From the NCBI GenBank assembly GCA_034620365.1, contig JAQGEQ010000213.1, positions 248,001 through 312,000 on the forward strand: a DNA stretch of 64,000 nucleotides, given 5' to 3'. Below, one piece after another: positions 12,255-22,601 of this stretch. This stretch comes from Pegea sp. RAD2-039. Lineage: Eukaryota > Chordata > Thaliacea > Salpida > Salpidae. Below the pieces are notes generated by a model, which was not told the origin of the DNA, searched no databases, and was given only the letters and a program-made list of their open reading frames with translations. The position numbers and the translations under genes were made by a program. Each line of letters opens with the position of its first letter. Positions within the stretch are counted from its first letter, which is position 1.

Positions 12255-13955
12255 CTATCTTGATTTTATTTCTTCATTTTTTTCTTCTGCATCGACTGAA
12301 GCTATTCTTATAGAAGCATCAATTAAATGTATGAAGCTAATAAGAGACTTTAAAATCATGATAGGAGCTGAAATCCATAAAATTAGTCTTATGCATGAGA
12401 AGTTAAATATTGGAACTGTAGAAAAGGGTTTTGTTAAAATAATGCTACAAATAATTGAAAATCAATTGTAACTTACTGATGTAACCTTCGGTAAAGTTTA
12501 GTAAATACAACATGGAGAAAAACAATTCATTTCCAGCGCACATTGTAAATAAAACTGGCTGCAAACGCAAAGAGAAATAGTTAGAAGTCAATTGATGTAT
12601 TTAGTGGTCTGTATGATAACAATTTTAATAGCTACAGCAAAAAAAGATTAATGTATACAGGTATCTAAATGAACTTAAACCTAATTATTTAGCATTTTAA
12701 TAATCAAAGTAAAACAGTATCATAAAAACTAAGCATTTGAACAAAAGATACCCGCGAAGTATAATAGAGTTTCATGATGGGATTACTATTCAAATCCATG
12801 GACTTGTGGCTAGTTCCTTTCAACAAGCTGGCATGGAGATGTAACCAATGACTGACTATATCTAATGCTAAGCTGTAAAGTTGAATCACCATGAAATATT
12901 AAAACTTAAGTAAGTTCAAACATTAGGTATAATTATCGAAGGCAAAAACAACGTTATACAAATACCTCAGTTGAAGAACAAATGTGTAACTTGGATAGAA
13001 AGTTGCCAAAGTTACAACTAAACAAGCTGTAGCTGCTCTGTCAGTTAGTTGATCAAGCATTGCTCCAAACTTTGAGGTCTTAGAATAATCAGTAGATTAG
13101 ATTTTTAGAAGATACACAGAAATATATTTAAAAAACCAAATAGTAGTAACTGATAATCTGCTGAATTATACTCTAATTATTATCTACAAATATTAACACA
13201 ATGAATAAAAACGGATTGTTTTCTACATTTTTTCAAAACAATTGTTTAATGGTGACTTACAGAAAACTATTAAAAGAACATTTATATTTATATGGATATC
13301 AAATTCAGTTATATAAATAAAAAATGATCAAATCGATTTCCTAATCTGTTTCAATTAAAGTTATTATATCTAAAACTGGATTTACTTGATTTAATAGCCG
13401 AGCAGCATGCCCATCTAGAGCATCTAGGAAGCCACTCAAAAGATAACAAAAAGAAGCTTTCACATAATCAGTTGGCATATAATAGAATGATGCCAAAGCC
13501 AAAACAATTCTGGAATAACCTGTAACAATTACTTCAAATATTAAGCATTTTTTTTAATAAATTTTGTACAAATATAATAAATGCATCATTAAAGGGTATT
13601 TCCGCCGCAAACATTAAAAACAAAAAAGGTCATTAAAAATCAAATATTATAAATATGGAATTTAAACTGTGAAGCATAAATTAAAGTCAAAATTTAAATT
13701 TTATGAATTTTTATATACTTAAAGTATAAATAATGAATGTAAACAAATTCTTAGATTAAAGCTAAATACATATAAAACTTTTGCTAATTAAATCAAAAAA
13801 TAAATTACAGAATAAAAAAGAAACTTATCTAAACAACTACCTAAAATAATAACAAGAGATTTAGTGGTATCAAAATATTATAAAAATTTTATTTGTAAAA
13901 ACTTACCAATCAGATTTGGAACAAACAAAAAGACATCTTTTGGTGAAAAAGACAT
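12255..13955 (-). CDS. CDIPT: CDP-diacylglycerol-inositol 3-phosphatidyltransferase (PI synthase)
   Basis: Makes phosphatidylinositol from CDP-diacylglycerol and myo-inositol in the ER membrane. Six exons: 13955-13907, 13519-13386, 13078-12966, 12872-12752, 12558-12477, 12415-12255. They give 219 residues, against about 213 in human, with consistent phases. The CDP-alcohol phosphotransferase signature D-x2-D-G-x2-A-R-x8-G-x3-D-x3-D is complete: DALDGHAAR, then GAMLDQLTD after the exon junction. Other PIS-specific blocks are SHWLHLHASLLKG, NPIMKLYYTSR and VLFTMCAGNELFF. Several hydrophobic segments fit a multipass membrane enzyme. The C-terminus is charged (AEEKNEEIKSR). The first exon starts MSFSPKDVFLFVPNLIGY, as in animal PIS. 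Nothing odd is seen. Confidence 0.96.
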
Positions 13956-16668
13956 CTTTAATAATATAACAAAAATAAATCCTAAAGAAATTTCTACAGA
14001 TAAAAAGACGTTTACAAAATTTTGAATCAGTAAAATAAGGAACTGTATACAAAATTATTTTATTTGAAACTATAAGCAAACAGTTCTATATAAAGAATTA
14101 AAATATCAGAAATTTCAAAAACTTTTACAAATATTGTCATATATAATTTCTATTTATACATTTTAATATGTCAACTTTCTAATATTTTATGAATTTAAAG
14201 ATAAAGTTAGAGAGTAATATACTGAAATATAAAGAAAATTTCAATTAATCTTTTATTTAAACAACCACAGTTTCATAAAATGTATTAAAATAGTAATTCT
14301 CGATTATACTTATAATCGAAGTTATAGATTTATTAAATAATTGTAAGCTTAACATCAAAAAAGCTAGAAAAAAATATGATAAATTAAATAAAGTTTAAAG
14401 GTTAACAAATGTATAATAGTATAAAAAAAAAAAAAAAAAAACAAGAGCCATTTTAGATCACACACCTTTAGGTTTTTTTAAGCTTTTGATTGAGTGTTCT
14501 AGTGATTAAAATGATTATATTTTTCTAAAGTTTTAATAGTATAATTTATTGATAATCATACGAGGGCAAAAGAGTAATTTAATCCAAAAATTTTATAGGA
14601 CTATTAATTCAGGTTTTGTGAGAAACAGAAAGTTATCCGTCCATAAAAGTCAGGCTAGATTGAGAAAACACGCTTAGACTGGTCACAAAAGTGGAGTTTC
14701 GAATTATTTTTAAAGGAACTACTTTTACAGCGCCAGTATTTACAAAACATTTGACAAATATGAATAAGTTTGGATTTTTATCTTATGATTTAAGAGTCCC
14801 TAATTCCGTTTAAATCATCAATCAATTTTTATTGTGTTTAAAGAAAATGAAAAAATTAACAAAGTTGTAAGAAATAAATTCTTCCTTGATCGTAAAATAT
14901 TAAGAGCATACAAAATAAATACTGAGAGCTTCTTGTAATTCATTAGGGTCGAAACTACCTTATAGATTTTTCAACTCAGTATCAAGTAGATAATTCAACC
15001 AATCTTAAGAAATTCGATCGCTCAATTTGTTTTACTTTTAACCAGGAAAAAACTTTACAAGATTACCTGACTTTAATTTGAATTTGCTTATCGTTTCACT
15101 GCGACAGTTGGCTTAGAGTTGTGCTTGAGTTGATATTGTTACTTGATGTACATTATTGAATGTAAAATAGCTATTGAAACTAACAATTATTATTTTTTAA
15201 TATTCTAGGTAAATAAAATAAGCTAAAAATGAAACACAGATTGTTGACAACATTGAAAAATATTTCCCAATCCTATAAAACCATCGGACCTTTAGATTTT
15301 TTAAAGATTTATCAAAGTCAAATTTTAGTAACTTGGTTGACGAGTTTGTGTCTCGTATAAATGATCTTTAAAAAGCAGTATAACAATATATGCATTTTAA
15401 GACTGTTGACCTATAAAGTTATTTTTCGGGGGCAAGAAGGATAATTTCATTACTCCTACAAGATTATAGCATTAAGAAATTAAATTAATAGGAAATTTTT
15501 AATAAAACATAACTTTTTTTCAGTTTTCAAACTTTGAAAAAGTCTCCAATACTCATGCTTAGCATTTGAAGAATAAGATAAAAAACACGTTGGTGGAAAA
15601 AGTAATCAAACTCACATAATCAAATAAGTTAATTATGGTTTAACAGTTTGTTCAAAGTTTAAAAAAACTTGTTTGAAAGTTAAATTAGTCTCTCAACTTT
15701 ACTTGATTTAAATGAAAGTTACGTTAAGCCTCTAGTTTGTTCAAAACCTTTAAAATCATGATCATTTATTTTGATGAAACACACACTACTATCAATTTAT
15801 ACTTAATTTTGTCCTATACTTGTATAGGGAGAGAATATATAATAGCCTTGACCACGTGGAACTTTAAAACTAAAGATCAAAATTCTATAGAAAAAACTCA
15901 TTGAATAAGTCGTAGTTATTAACTGAACATAATAGCTTTTATTTTATTTATTATGCTTTTTTCAAATTCAAACTACTACTTCAAAACATAGTTTTTATTA
16001 ATCTGCTTTAAATGTAAACAGTTAGATTTATTGTTTTTATAGTTTTTCTTTTAAATTATTATTAATTTATTATTATTAATTACAGCTGATCAACTTACCA
16101 TTGTTAAAATTTTATTTTTAGAAAATTTACTATTTTTCTCTATAAAAACCAACAATAAGCCAGAAAGTCTGAATATGTTTTAAATAACTTTAAAAAAAGT
16201 ACAGAATAATCAAACTGCAATAAATGTGCTGTAGTTTTGTTTTATCAAGTTTCATTTTGTATTTGGTAGATGTATAAAAAGTTTTTGAAATTTATCAAAC
16301 TGAAACTTGATTTTTATTGATGAATTTTATTATCTAATGATTTACTTTTGTTTCAATCTATTTCAAGTTTACTTTTTTTAAATCTATTTATTTCAAGTTC
16401 TATTCATAATGATGATTTTTTTTTAAATAAGTTTTATCTTTTAGTTTTTTTAAACTTAAATAAGTTTTTTAAAGCTTAGCAAAAGCTTCATTACATATAA
16501 TAAAACTTTTATGTTTCATAAAACCAATTTATTTATTTTTTATGTTTTTATTTTGATTGAAAATTTTGTATAATTTAAATGCTAAAATTTTTGTGCAAAT
16601 TCATTTCAAATATATATATAAAAGTATACAAGAATTATTGAAAGTTGTATTTTATATTTTGTAGATAG
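13956..16668. other. Divergent intergenic region between CDIPT and KNOP1
   Basis: About 2.7 kb between divergently transcribed genes, so it must hold both promoters. It is strongly AT-rich. A run of about 19 A lies at 14423-14441, which could be a retroposon tail or a simple repeat. No open frame or RNA gene is convincing. Confidence 0.55.
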
Positions 16669-18204
16669 ATGATGGGTGCTAAACGTAAAGGCTCAAATGA
16701 TGAAAAAGTTTTGGTGAAAAAGAAGAAGAGAAAACTGTTGGAAAAATTAGAAACTCAGAAAGATGATAAAAGTCTGAAAAAAAAGTCAAAGAAAAGAAAA
16801 TTAAAATCATTAAAAAATGATGCTGATGATAATGGAGTAATTGATAAAAAGATGAATGAAGAAGATCAAATAAGGTCTGAAATAAAATGTGATGAGGCTC
16901 TAGATGAATCTGAAGAAAATTGCTCTAAGAATATCTCATCAGAAAATGTTGCTGAAAATTTGAATGGTAAAAATTTTACTAAAAGAAAACAGAAAAAATC
17001 ATCTAAAGCTAAGATATCCTCTAATATTGATGATCATAAACCTGAGATTGTTAAACCTAAAAAAAAGAAAAAGAAAAATACAAAAATAGATAATAATAAT
17101 ACTGAGGATGTTGTAATAAATCAAAAGAATAAAGTTAAGAGCACTTTAGATGAAGTTAATGATAATATAGTTGAAGAAACTATCAAGAGCAAAAAGAAGA
17201 AGAAAGTAATTAGAAAATCAGGAAATCATGACAGTAAAGAAGAAACTAAATTTGAAAAAATGGACATTTCAGCAGAAAATTTGATAAATGGAGACAATGA
17301 AGAAGTTGTCAATAAGAAGAAACGCAAAACAAATGTTGAACCAACTAAAGATTCTGATAAAACTGTATTGAAGAAAAAAAAGAAGAAGAAAAAGAAAAAG
17401 TGTAATCTTAATGCGATGGATACAATTCTTGAAAGTAATGACAATTCTAAAAAGCTTCAACCAAAACCTGCATCCACTGAAAATGGTAAACCTTCATCTA
17501 GTGAAAATGGTAAACCTTCATCTAGTGAAAATGGTAAGTATCAAAAGACCTTATTAATCGAAATTTGATAAATCATATTTTTAACAAGGTATTGTTTCAA
17601 TGTGTTGGTGAGTTAAAATAATTTGAATTTGATATTCATCAAAACAATTTTGTTGCTTAATAGTTTTATATTTTATTTTTAAAATTATTTAATTTGTAGA
17701 TATCAAGAATAAATCAAAAGAAGAAGATAACGGGACATCATCTCATGTAAGAATTTCTATTTGAGTCTTATTACAATTTACTATTTGTAAAACAATATAT
17801 AAAGGCAAATCTATATTAACATCACCTTTTAGGTTGCTTAAACTCTAACTGATATATTTGATTTTCTTTTTAATTTGGTTTCATCACAAAATATCAAGTT
17901 TTATAAGTACTTTAGTTAAACTAAATTAGTTATCAAGATTTTGATTTAAAATTTATTCTAGGGTATGACTGATAAATGGTCAGGGGCGTTTCAGAATCAA
18001 AATATGCAAAGTAAGTTTCTTCGATTAATGGGAGCTGCAAAAAAAGGAGCTCCTTTACCTCAAGTTGCATCATCTTCAAATCAACTAAACAAAAATGTTC
18101 GCAAAATGAACAGAGATCTGACCCAACAGTTTGAAAATGCTCGACAACTCCGGCTACAACGATGGCAAGACGGTAGTAAATGTAGTGGCCTTGGTTTTCA
18201 TTAA
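16669..18204 (+). CDS. KNOP1: Lysine-rich nucleolar protein with SMAP-type C-terminus (KNOP1-like)
   Basis: Three exons: 16669-17533, 17700-17746 and 17962-18204, giving 384 residues. The first 290 residues are low-complexity, with many KKKKKK runs (nuclear or nucleolar localisation) alternating with acidic patches, and no fold is expected there. The last 81 residues carry the conserved small-acidic-protein-like block: W-SGAFQNQNMQSKFLRLMG early and a terminal GLGFH. This block is shared by KNOP1 and SMAP (C11orf58). The lysine-rich N-terminus favours KNOP1. A 24-bp unit coding for SENGKPSS-type peptides is repeated at the end of exon 1, and the donor lies inside the last copy. An acceptor-like GTAG ends 4 bases before the ATG. 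The family call is good; orthology rests on the C-terminal block and composition. Confidence 0.82.
17476..17538 (+). repeat. 24-bp tandem repeat overlapping a splice donor
   Basis: Units at 17476-17499 and 17500-17523 differ at one base, and a partial third starts at 17524. Each codes for a Ser-Glu-Asn-Gly-Lys-Pro peptide. Each full unit contains ATGGTAAAC, and the partial third has ATGGTAAGT, the presumed 5' splice site of intron 1. Confidence 0.9.
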
Positions 18205-20223
18205 ATTGGCATAATTACAATATATTGAACCTAATATTTTACAACTTAGATAGGTTTGCTACAAAGCATTTGTTTCATTTGCGTGCAAGTTTATTGATCA
18301 AAATATTTTGTTATTTTATTTATTCAACGCATAGATTTAAATAATAAATTATACAGATTATACAGCTTTTATAGCAAACGCAGAACAATATGGCTATAAA
18401 GAAGAAATGAAAAAAATCAAAGGTCACAAGTACGACAATTAGACATAAGTAGTTAATATAGAGAATAAATATGAAAACTGCAAAGGCAAATTTTTGCAAG
18501 TTATTAAAGTTTGAAAAAACAATAAGATACAAAATAATTGAAAAATATGACAGCATTGTATATCGTTCGTTTAAAAATACTCAAATCATACTCCTTAGGA
18601 TAGTTTTAAAGAGGTAAAAAGAATTTACCGTTCTGATAAAAGTCGAGATGAAAATTTTAAAATGTGATAAACCCTGAAAAAGCTATTATTTTAGTCTATA
18701 TTAAAAAATTATCATATAGGTTGATTTTAAACGATTAACCTTTGATTACATCTGGAAGATTGCGATTATTTAATAAAAAATATTTTGTTAGATCAAAAAA
18801 GATAGTTTTGTTTACCTGTATATGCTTCTTAAAATGTATAACTTATTTGATTTTCAGTATTAAATGATAGCCATAGATGATATATTCATATTATCAATAT
18901 TTTTCACCTACATCATTGTATAAAGCTAGTTTAGTTTTATCAAAAAGCTTTGCACATATTTTTCCAAAAACTTCACTTTAAGTATTTTTTATCAATCTTT
19001 TAAGATTGTAGATACGCCTAATTCTTAATTCTTTACAATAATGTCATATCAGTGATATCAGAAAAATTAAATCCGTTTAGGCAACATTTACCAGGTATAC
19101 AGGAACTTAATATCAAATACGATAGCCATAAACATCGTCTCAGCTTCTCAAACTTAGATACTTTAGAAATTCGACGGATTAAATACTTCTTATTTCTTTA
19201 ATTCCCTACTATTCAGTTGACTTTCAATTTAATACTTTTTTTCTCCATTAGTCCTACTCTCAGTTCTATCGACTCAGGCGACACACAACACATCTTCATA
19301 AGCCAATATCACTAGAATCAGAACAAATTTTTTCTTTAACCGCACAATTGATACTCGGAACTAGCTGGTATCAGACTAAGTCACCTCAGATTCTCTAGTG
19401 TTGTTCAAGCTTAAGTTACACCGTGTTAATATTGCCTTAATTTTCATTTCTAAGCTGTAATTCTTTTTCTCTGTTTATATTTTAATATTCTATGTAATTA
19501 TACACTGTTATATTGTATGGAGACTCCCAAACTACTATGCGTAACATAATTTTTTTTTAATTGTCATCTTAATTTTAAATAATAATCATATTTTTTACGA
19601 GAATGTGTTTTTCCTCTTTTCCTCCTTTTTATTGTAATAAATAGATAAATCATGCAAAAGGTTCAATTTAAATCGCCCAAAAAGTTCAGTTTGTGTATCA
19701 TTTCGACTTCATTCAGTATTCTTCATTCTCTTTATTAAAATTTGATACTTATTTTAAAAATAGGTTCATTATTTTTGAAAATTTGTAATTTACTTATAAC
19801 CAATTTTTATTGATAATTTGATAGAAATTTATTTTTCATCTTTAGCTCTGATCTAAACAAAAAAATTAATATAATCTGTTAATAATGTAAGATTATTGGC
19901 AAATAGTGACATTTAAAAGACTACAAAATTTAAATAAATATACAACTTACATTTAAATATTTTATAAAGCTTTGTTTTATTTTCAACCATTTAATTAATT
20001 GTCTGATTGTAAGTGTAATATTTTTTCATAAATATAATTAGTTCTAATTTTGTAAGTGCTTATATTTTAGCACTTTTATATATTTAGAATGTGTTATTAT
20101 AACTTTGTCTTCAAAATCATAATTTAAAACTGACTTTATATGATGGTCTAACATTATTAGATATTATTTTCTTTTGTAAATAAGTATTTTTTAAATTGTT
20201 CTTGTGTCTTATACCCTCAATAC
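18205..20223. other. Intergenic with a decayed LINE
   Basis: The 2 kb between KNOP1 and APC11 is AT-rich and holds no intact gene. The only recognisable content is the retrotransposon fragment at 19076-19460, listed separately. Confidence 0.6.
19076..19460 (+). mobile_element. Remnant of the 3' end of a CR1/L2-like non-LTR retrotransposon
   Basis: Translating the + strand gives the characteristic end of a LINE reverse transcriptase ORF, broken by stops and frameshifts. From 19076: FRQHLPGIQELN, then HRLSFSNLDTLEIRRIKY, matching the usual LPG-L...L-Y--RL--L-L-TLE-RR pattern. From 19273: LRRHTTHLHKP, matching the usual LRGH--KL-KP. In another frame: NFFFNRTIDTRN and then LVLFKLKL, matching FFS-RV---WN-LP...S---FK--L. 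Several in-frame stops show it is dead. Assignment to the CR1/L2 group rests on pattern memory only. Confidence 0.7.
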
Positions 20224-20697
20224 ATGAAAGTTAAAATAAAAAAATGGTGTAGTGTTGCCTCTTGGCACTGGCAAACAAATGATGAAAATTGTGGAATTTG
20301 TCGCTACTCATTTGAAGCTTGTTGTTCTAATTGTTCAATGCCTGGAGATGATTGCCCTATAGGTATTATTTTAGATATTTTTGTTGATATTTTGATTTAT
20401 TATTTTCAGGATAGTTTTATTCCAAAAAATATTCTCAATTTTTTCCATAAATTCTAAAATCACAGATGCCTTATTTTTGTTGATTATAAATAATTTTTGC
20501 TATGAATAATTTTATTTCCATTTATAATAAAAGATCTGTTACATCTAGTTTTTCTCATATATAAATGATATTTTGTAGTTTGGGGGCAATGTTCTCACTG
20601 TTTTCATATGCATTGCATCTTAAAATGGCTTGATTCACAAACAGTCAATCAGCTTTGTCCTATGTGCCGAGCAGAATGGAAATTCAAAGAAAACTAA
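20224..20697 (+). CDS. ANAPC11: APC11, RING-H2 subunit of the anaphase-promoting complex
   Basis: Catalytic RING subunit of APC/C that recruits ubiquitin-charged E2 and drives mitotic exit. Two exons, 20224-20362 and 20579-20697, give 85 residues, against 84 in human, and match it end to end. The start MKVKIKKW matches the family's N-terminal strand, which binds the APC2 cullin. The RING-H2 ligands are present: CGIC, CCSNC, PGDDCP, CSHCFHMHCILKWL and CPMCR. The protein ends WKFKEN. No start other than 20224 fits. Confidence 0.98.
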
Positions 20698-21041
20698 TGT
20701 AAGACCATTTTGAATGCTTTTTTTATTGTCAACTTAAATCTGATGATGTTTAAATATTTTTTCAATTTATTTAACACGTGGCTGCAAGTTACTAATTCAG
20801 CAGCCTATAGCGAACAATATCATCAAGTTTTGTGTCATCTCTATGCTTTTAGACCTAGCTTGTTTGTAACTGAGTTTTTTTTACCTGTCGTTTTTTGTAC
20901 ATGTTTTGCTGTTTCTTCAAAAATAAATTTTATCATTTTCTTATATTTTTGTACTTAATTTTTTATACCTAATATTTCATATTTTATTTAATTTTAACTA
21001 ATATTGTCACTAACCACTCACATGCTTTTTAGATAAAAATT
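20698..21041. other. Short spacer between ANAPC11 and RARS2
   Basis: 344 bases between two genes on the same strand. It contains an 82-codon open frame (20710-20958) without family resemblance. A strong acceptor-like T-run plus AG ends at 21032, nine bases before the RARS2 ATG. Either a 5' exon of RARS2 or a trans-splice site could explain it. Confidence 0.5.
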
Positions 21042-22601
21042 ATGCTACTGTTAGGGAACAATTTATTTAAATTGTCAAATTGTTCAATAAATATTTTTAA
21101 TAAAGTTTTCTCTTCTGTTTTGTCCTGTTCTGCTGAAAACTACGCCGCAGTAGTTCATAATGTTTTAACCTCAAAGAATCGTTATGGAGTTCATACCGAC
21201 TACTTCAATAGCTTCAAGAAGCAGAAGATTGTGATCGAGTTTAGTTCTCCTAATATTGCTAAACTTTTCCATGTTGGTCATTACAGATCAACGGTTATAG
21301 GAATGGTTTTAAGCAATATTTTAGAATCTGTTGGTCACGATGTATACAGAATAAACTATCTGGGTGATTGGGGTTTACAATTTGCATTAGTTTATCTGGG
21401 TTGTAAAAATCACTCAACAAATTTGACGCAATTATCTCATCTCCATGCATCATACATCAAAGCCTGTGAAGATGCTAAAAGCAATCCTTCTTTACTGTTG
21501 TCTGCAAAAGAGATATTTGCTAAGATGGAGAACAACGACCCCGAACTTCTTCAGTTTTGGAATCAATGTCGAGAACTGAGTATCGAAAATTTTAAAAGTT
21601 TTTACTCTAGTATAGGAATATACTTTGATGAATATAGCGGTGAATCATATTATCGTAACCAATCTAAATCAGTTATAAAACAATGTAAATCGTTGTCAAT
21701 TCTGAAATATGGTGAAGATAAAAGCATTAAATTAGAACTTGGTGACAGTAAATGGTTGCAAAAAATAAACAAAATTGACCCAACTTTGCTGAGAAACGAT
21801 GGAACATCTTTATACATAACCCGTGATATACTAGCTGCAGTTGATCGCCATCAAAGACTACAATTTGATAAAATGATTTATGTAACTGATCAAAATCAAG
21901 TTTCACATTTCAAGCATTTGTTTGCATGTCTAGAGGCTCTTGGTTACGAATGGGCTAACTTTGATGGTAACAAGTTGCAGCATTGCTCATTTGGCAGAGT
22001 GAAGAATATGAAGTCACGCGAGGGGCAAGCTCAGTTGATTGAAGAGATTTTTAATGAAGCTTCAAATTCTATAAAAAGAGATCGTCTTTGTCATTCGACT
22101 AGAAAAACTGATATCGATATTGAGATGGTTTCAAAAACTTTGGCTTTAACTGGTCTAACTTGTCATGATTTGAAAGGCAAACTTAATAAAGGTTATACAT
22201 TTAGTTGGGATAATGTATTTGCTTCCAAAGGACGTAGTGGTCTACTGATACAATATACCCATTGTCGTCTCTATAGCTTAGAACAAAGTTGTGGTTTTGA
22301 TATCGACCCAACAACAAATCTTGAAAAGGCTCTTAAAAATGCTGAAATTGTTGATCTTCTTGATCAAATTAATCGCTTTTCAGATATAATACAGATGTCA
22401 TATATAAGATTAGAACCTTGTTATATTGTTCAATTTTTGTATGATTTATGCCACAAAATTGCAATTGCTTTACGAACTTGTAAGGTTATAGGAAATGAAA
22501 AAGAAAAAGCAAAAGGATATTTGCTTGTTTTTCATTGTGCTCGTATTGTTGTCGGTAATGGACTTCGCATTCTTGGTATTAATCCTTTACAGAAAATGTA
22601 A
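21042..22601 (+). CDS. RARS2: Mitochondrial arginyl-tRNA synthetase (RARS2)
   Basis: Class Ia synthetase charging mitochondrial tRNA-Arg. It is one uninterrupted frame of 519 codons. The HIGH-type motif is HVGHYRST at about residue 76, inside VIEFSSPNIAKLFHVGH. Next come INYLGDWGLQF, YFDEYSGESYYR, RNDGTSLYITRD and MIYVTDQNQ. The KMSKS position reads KNMKSREG at about 320, as in the mitochondrial form, which also departs from KMSKS. The anticodon-binding domain has LLIQYTHCRLYSLE, and the C-terminus GLRILGINPLQKM matches animal RARS2. The human protein is about 578 residues; the missing 50-60 are at the N-terminus, so a 5' exon may be unaccounted for. The N-terminal 30 residues (MLLLGNNLFKL...) are hydrophobic to basic and could serve as an import signal. 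Confidence 0.95.
   Translation: MLLLGNNLFKLSNCSINIFNKVFSSVLSCSAENYAAVVHNVLTSKNRYGVHTDYFNSFKKQKIVIEFSSPNIAKLFHVGHYRSTVIGMVLSNILESVGHDVYRINYLGDWGLQFALVYLGCKNHSTNLTQLSHLHASYIKACEDAKSNPSLLLSAKEIFAKMENNDPELLQFWNQCRELSIENFKSFYSSIGIYFDEYSGESYYRNQSKSVIKQCKSLSILKYGEDKSIKLELGDSKWLQKINKIDPTLLRNDGTSLYITRDILAAVDRHQRLQFDKMIYVTDQNQVSHFKHLFACLEALGYEWANFDGNKLQHCSFGRVKNMKSREGQAQLIEEIFNEASNSIKRDRLCHSTRKTDIDIEMVSKTLALTGLTCHDLKGKLNKGYTFSWDNVFASKGRSGLLIQYTHCRLYSLEQSCGFDIDPTTNLEKALKNAEIVDLLDQINRFSDIIQMSYIRLEPCYIVQFLYDLCHKIAIALRTCKVIGNEKEKAKGYLLVFHCARIVVGNGLRILGINPLQKM

Noticed and set aside
20710-20958. 82-codon open frame between APC11 and RARS2
   Set aside because: Hydrophobic, low-complexity, no family resemblance; lies in the APC11 3' UTR. 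A missing 5' exon of RARS2 remains possible but is not shown by this frame.
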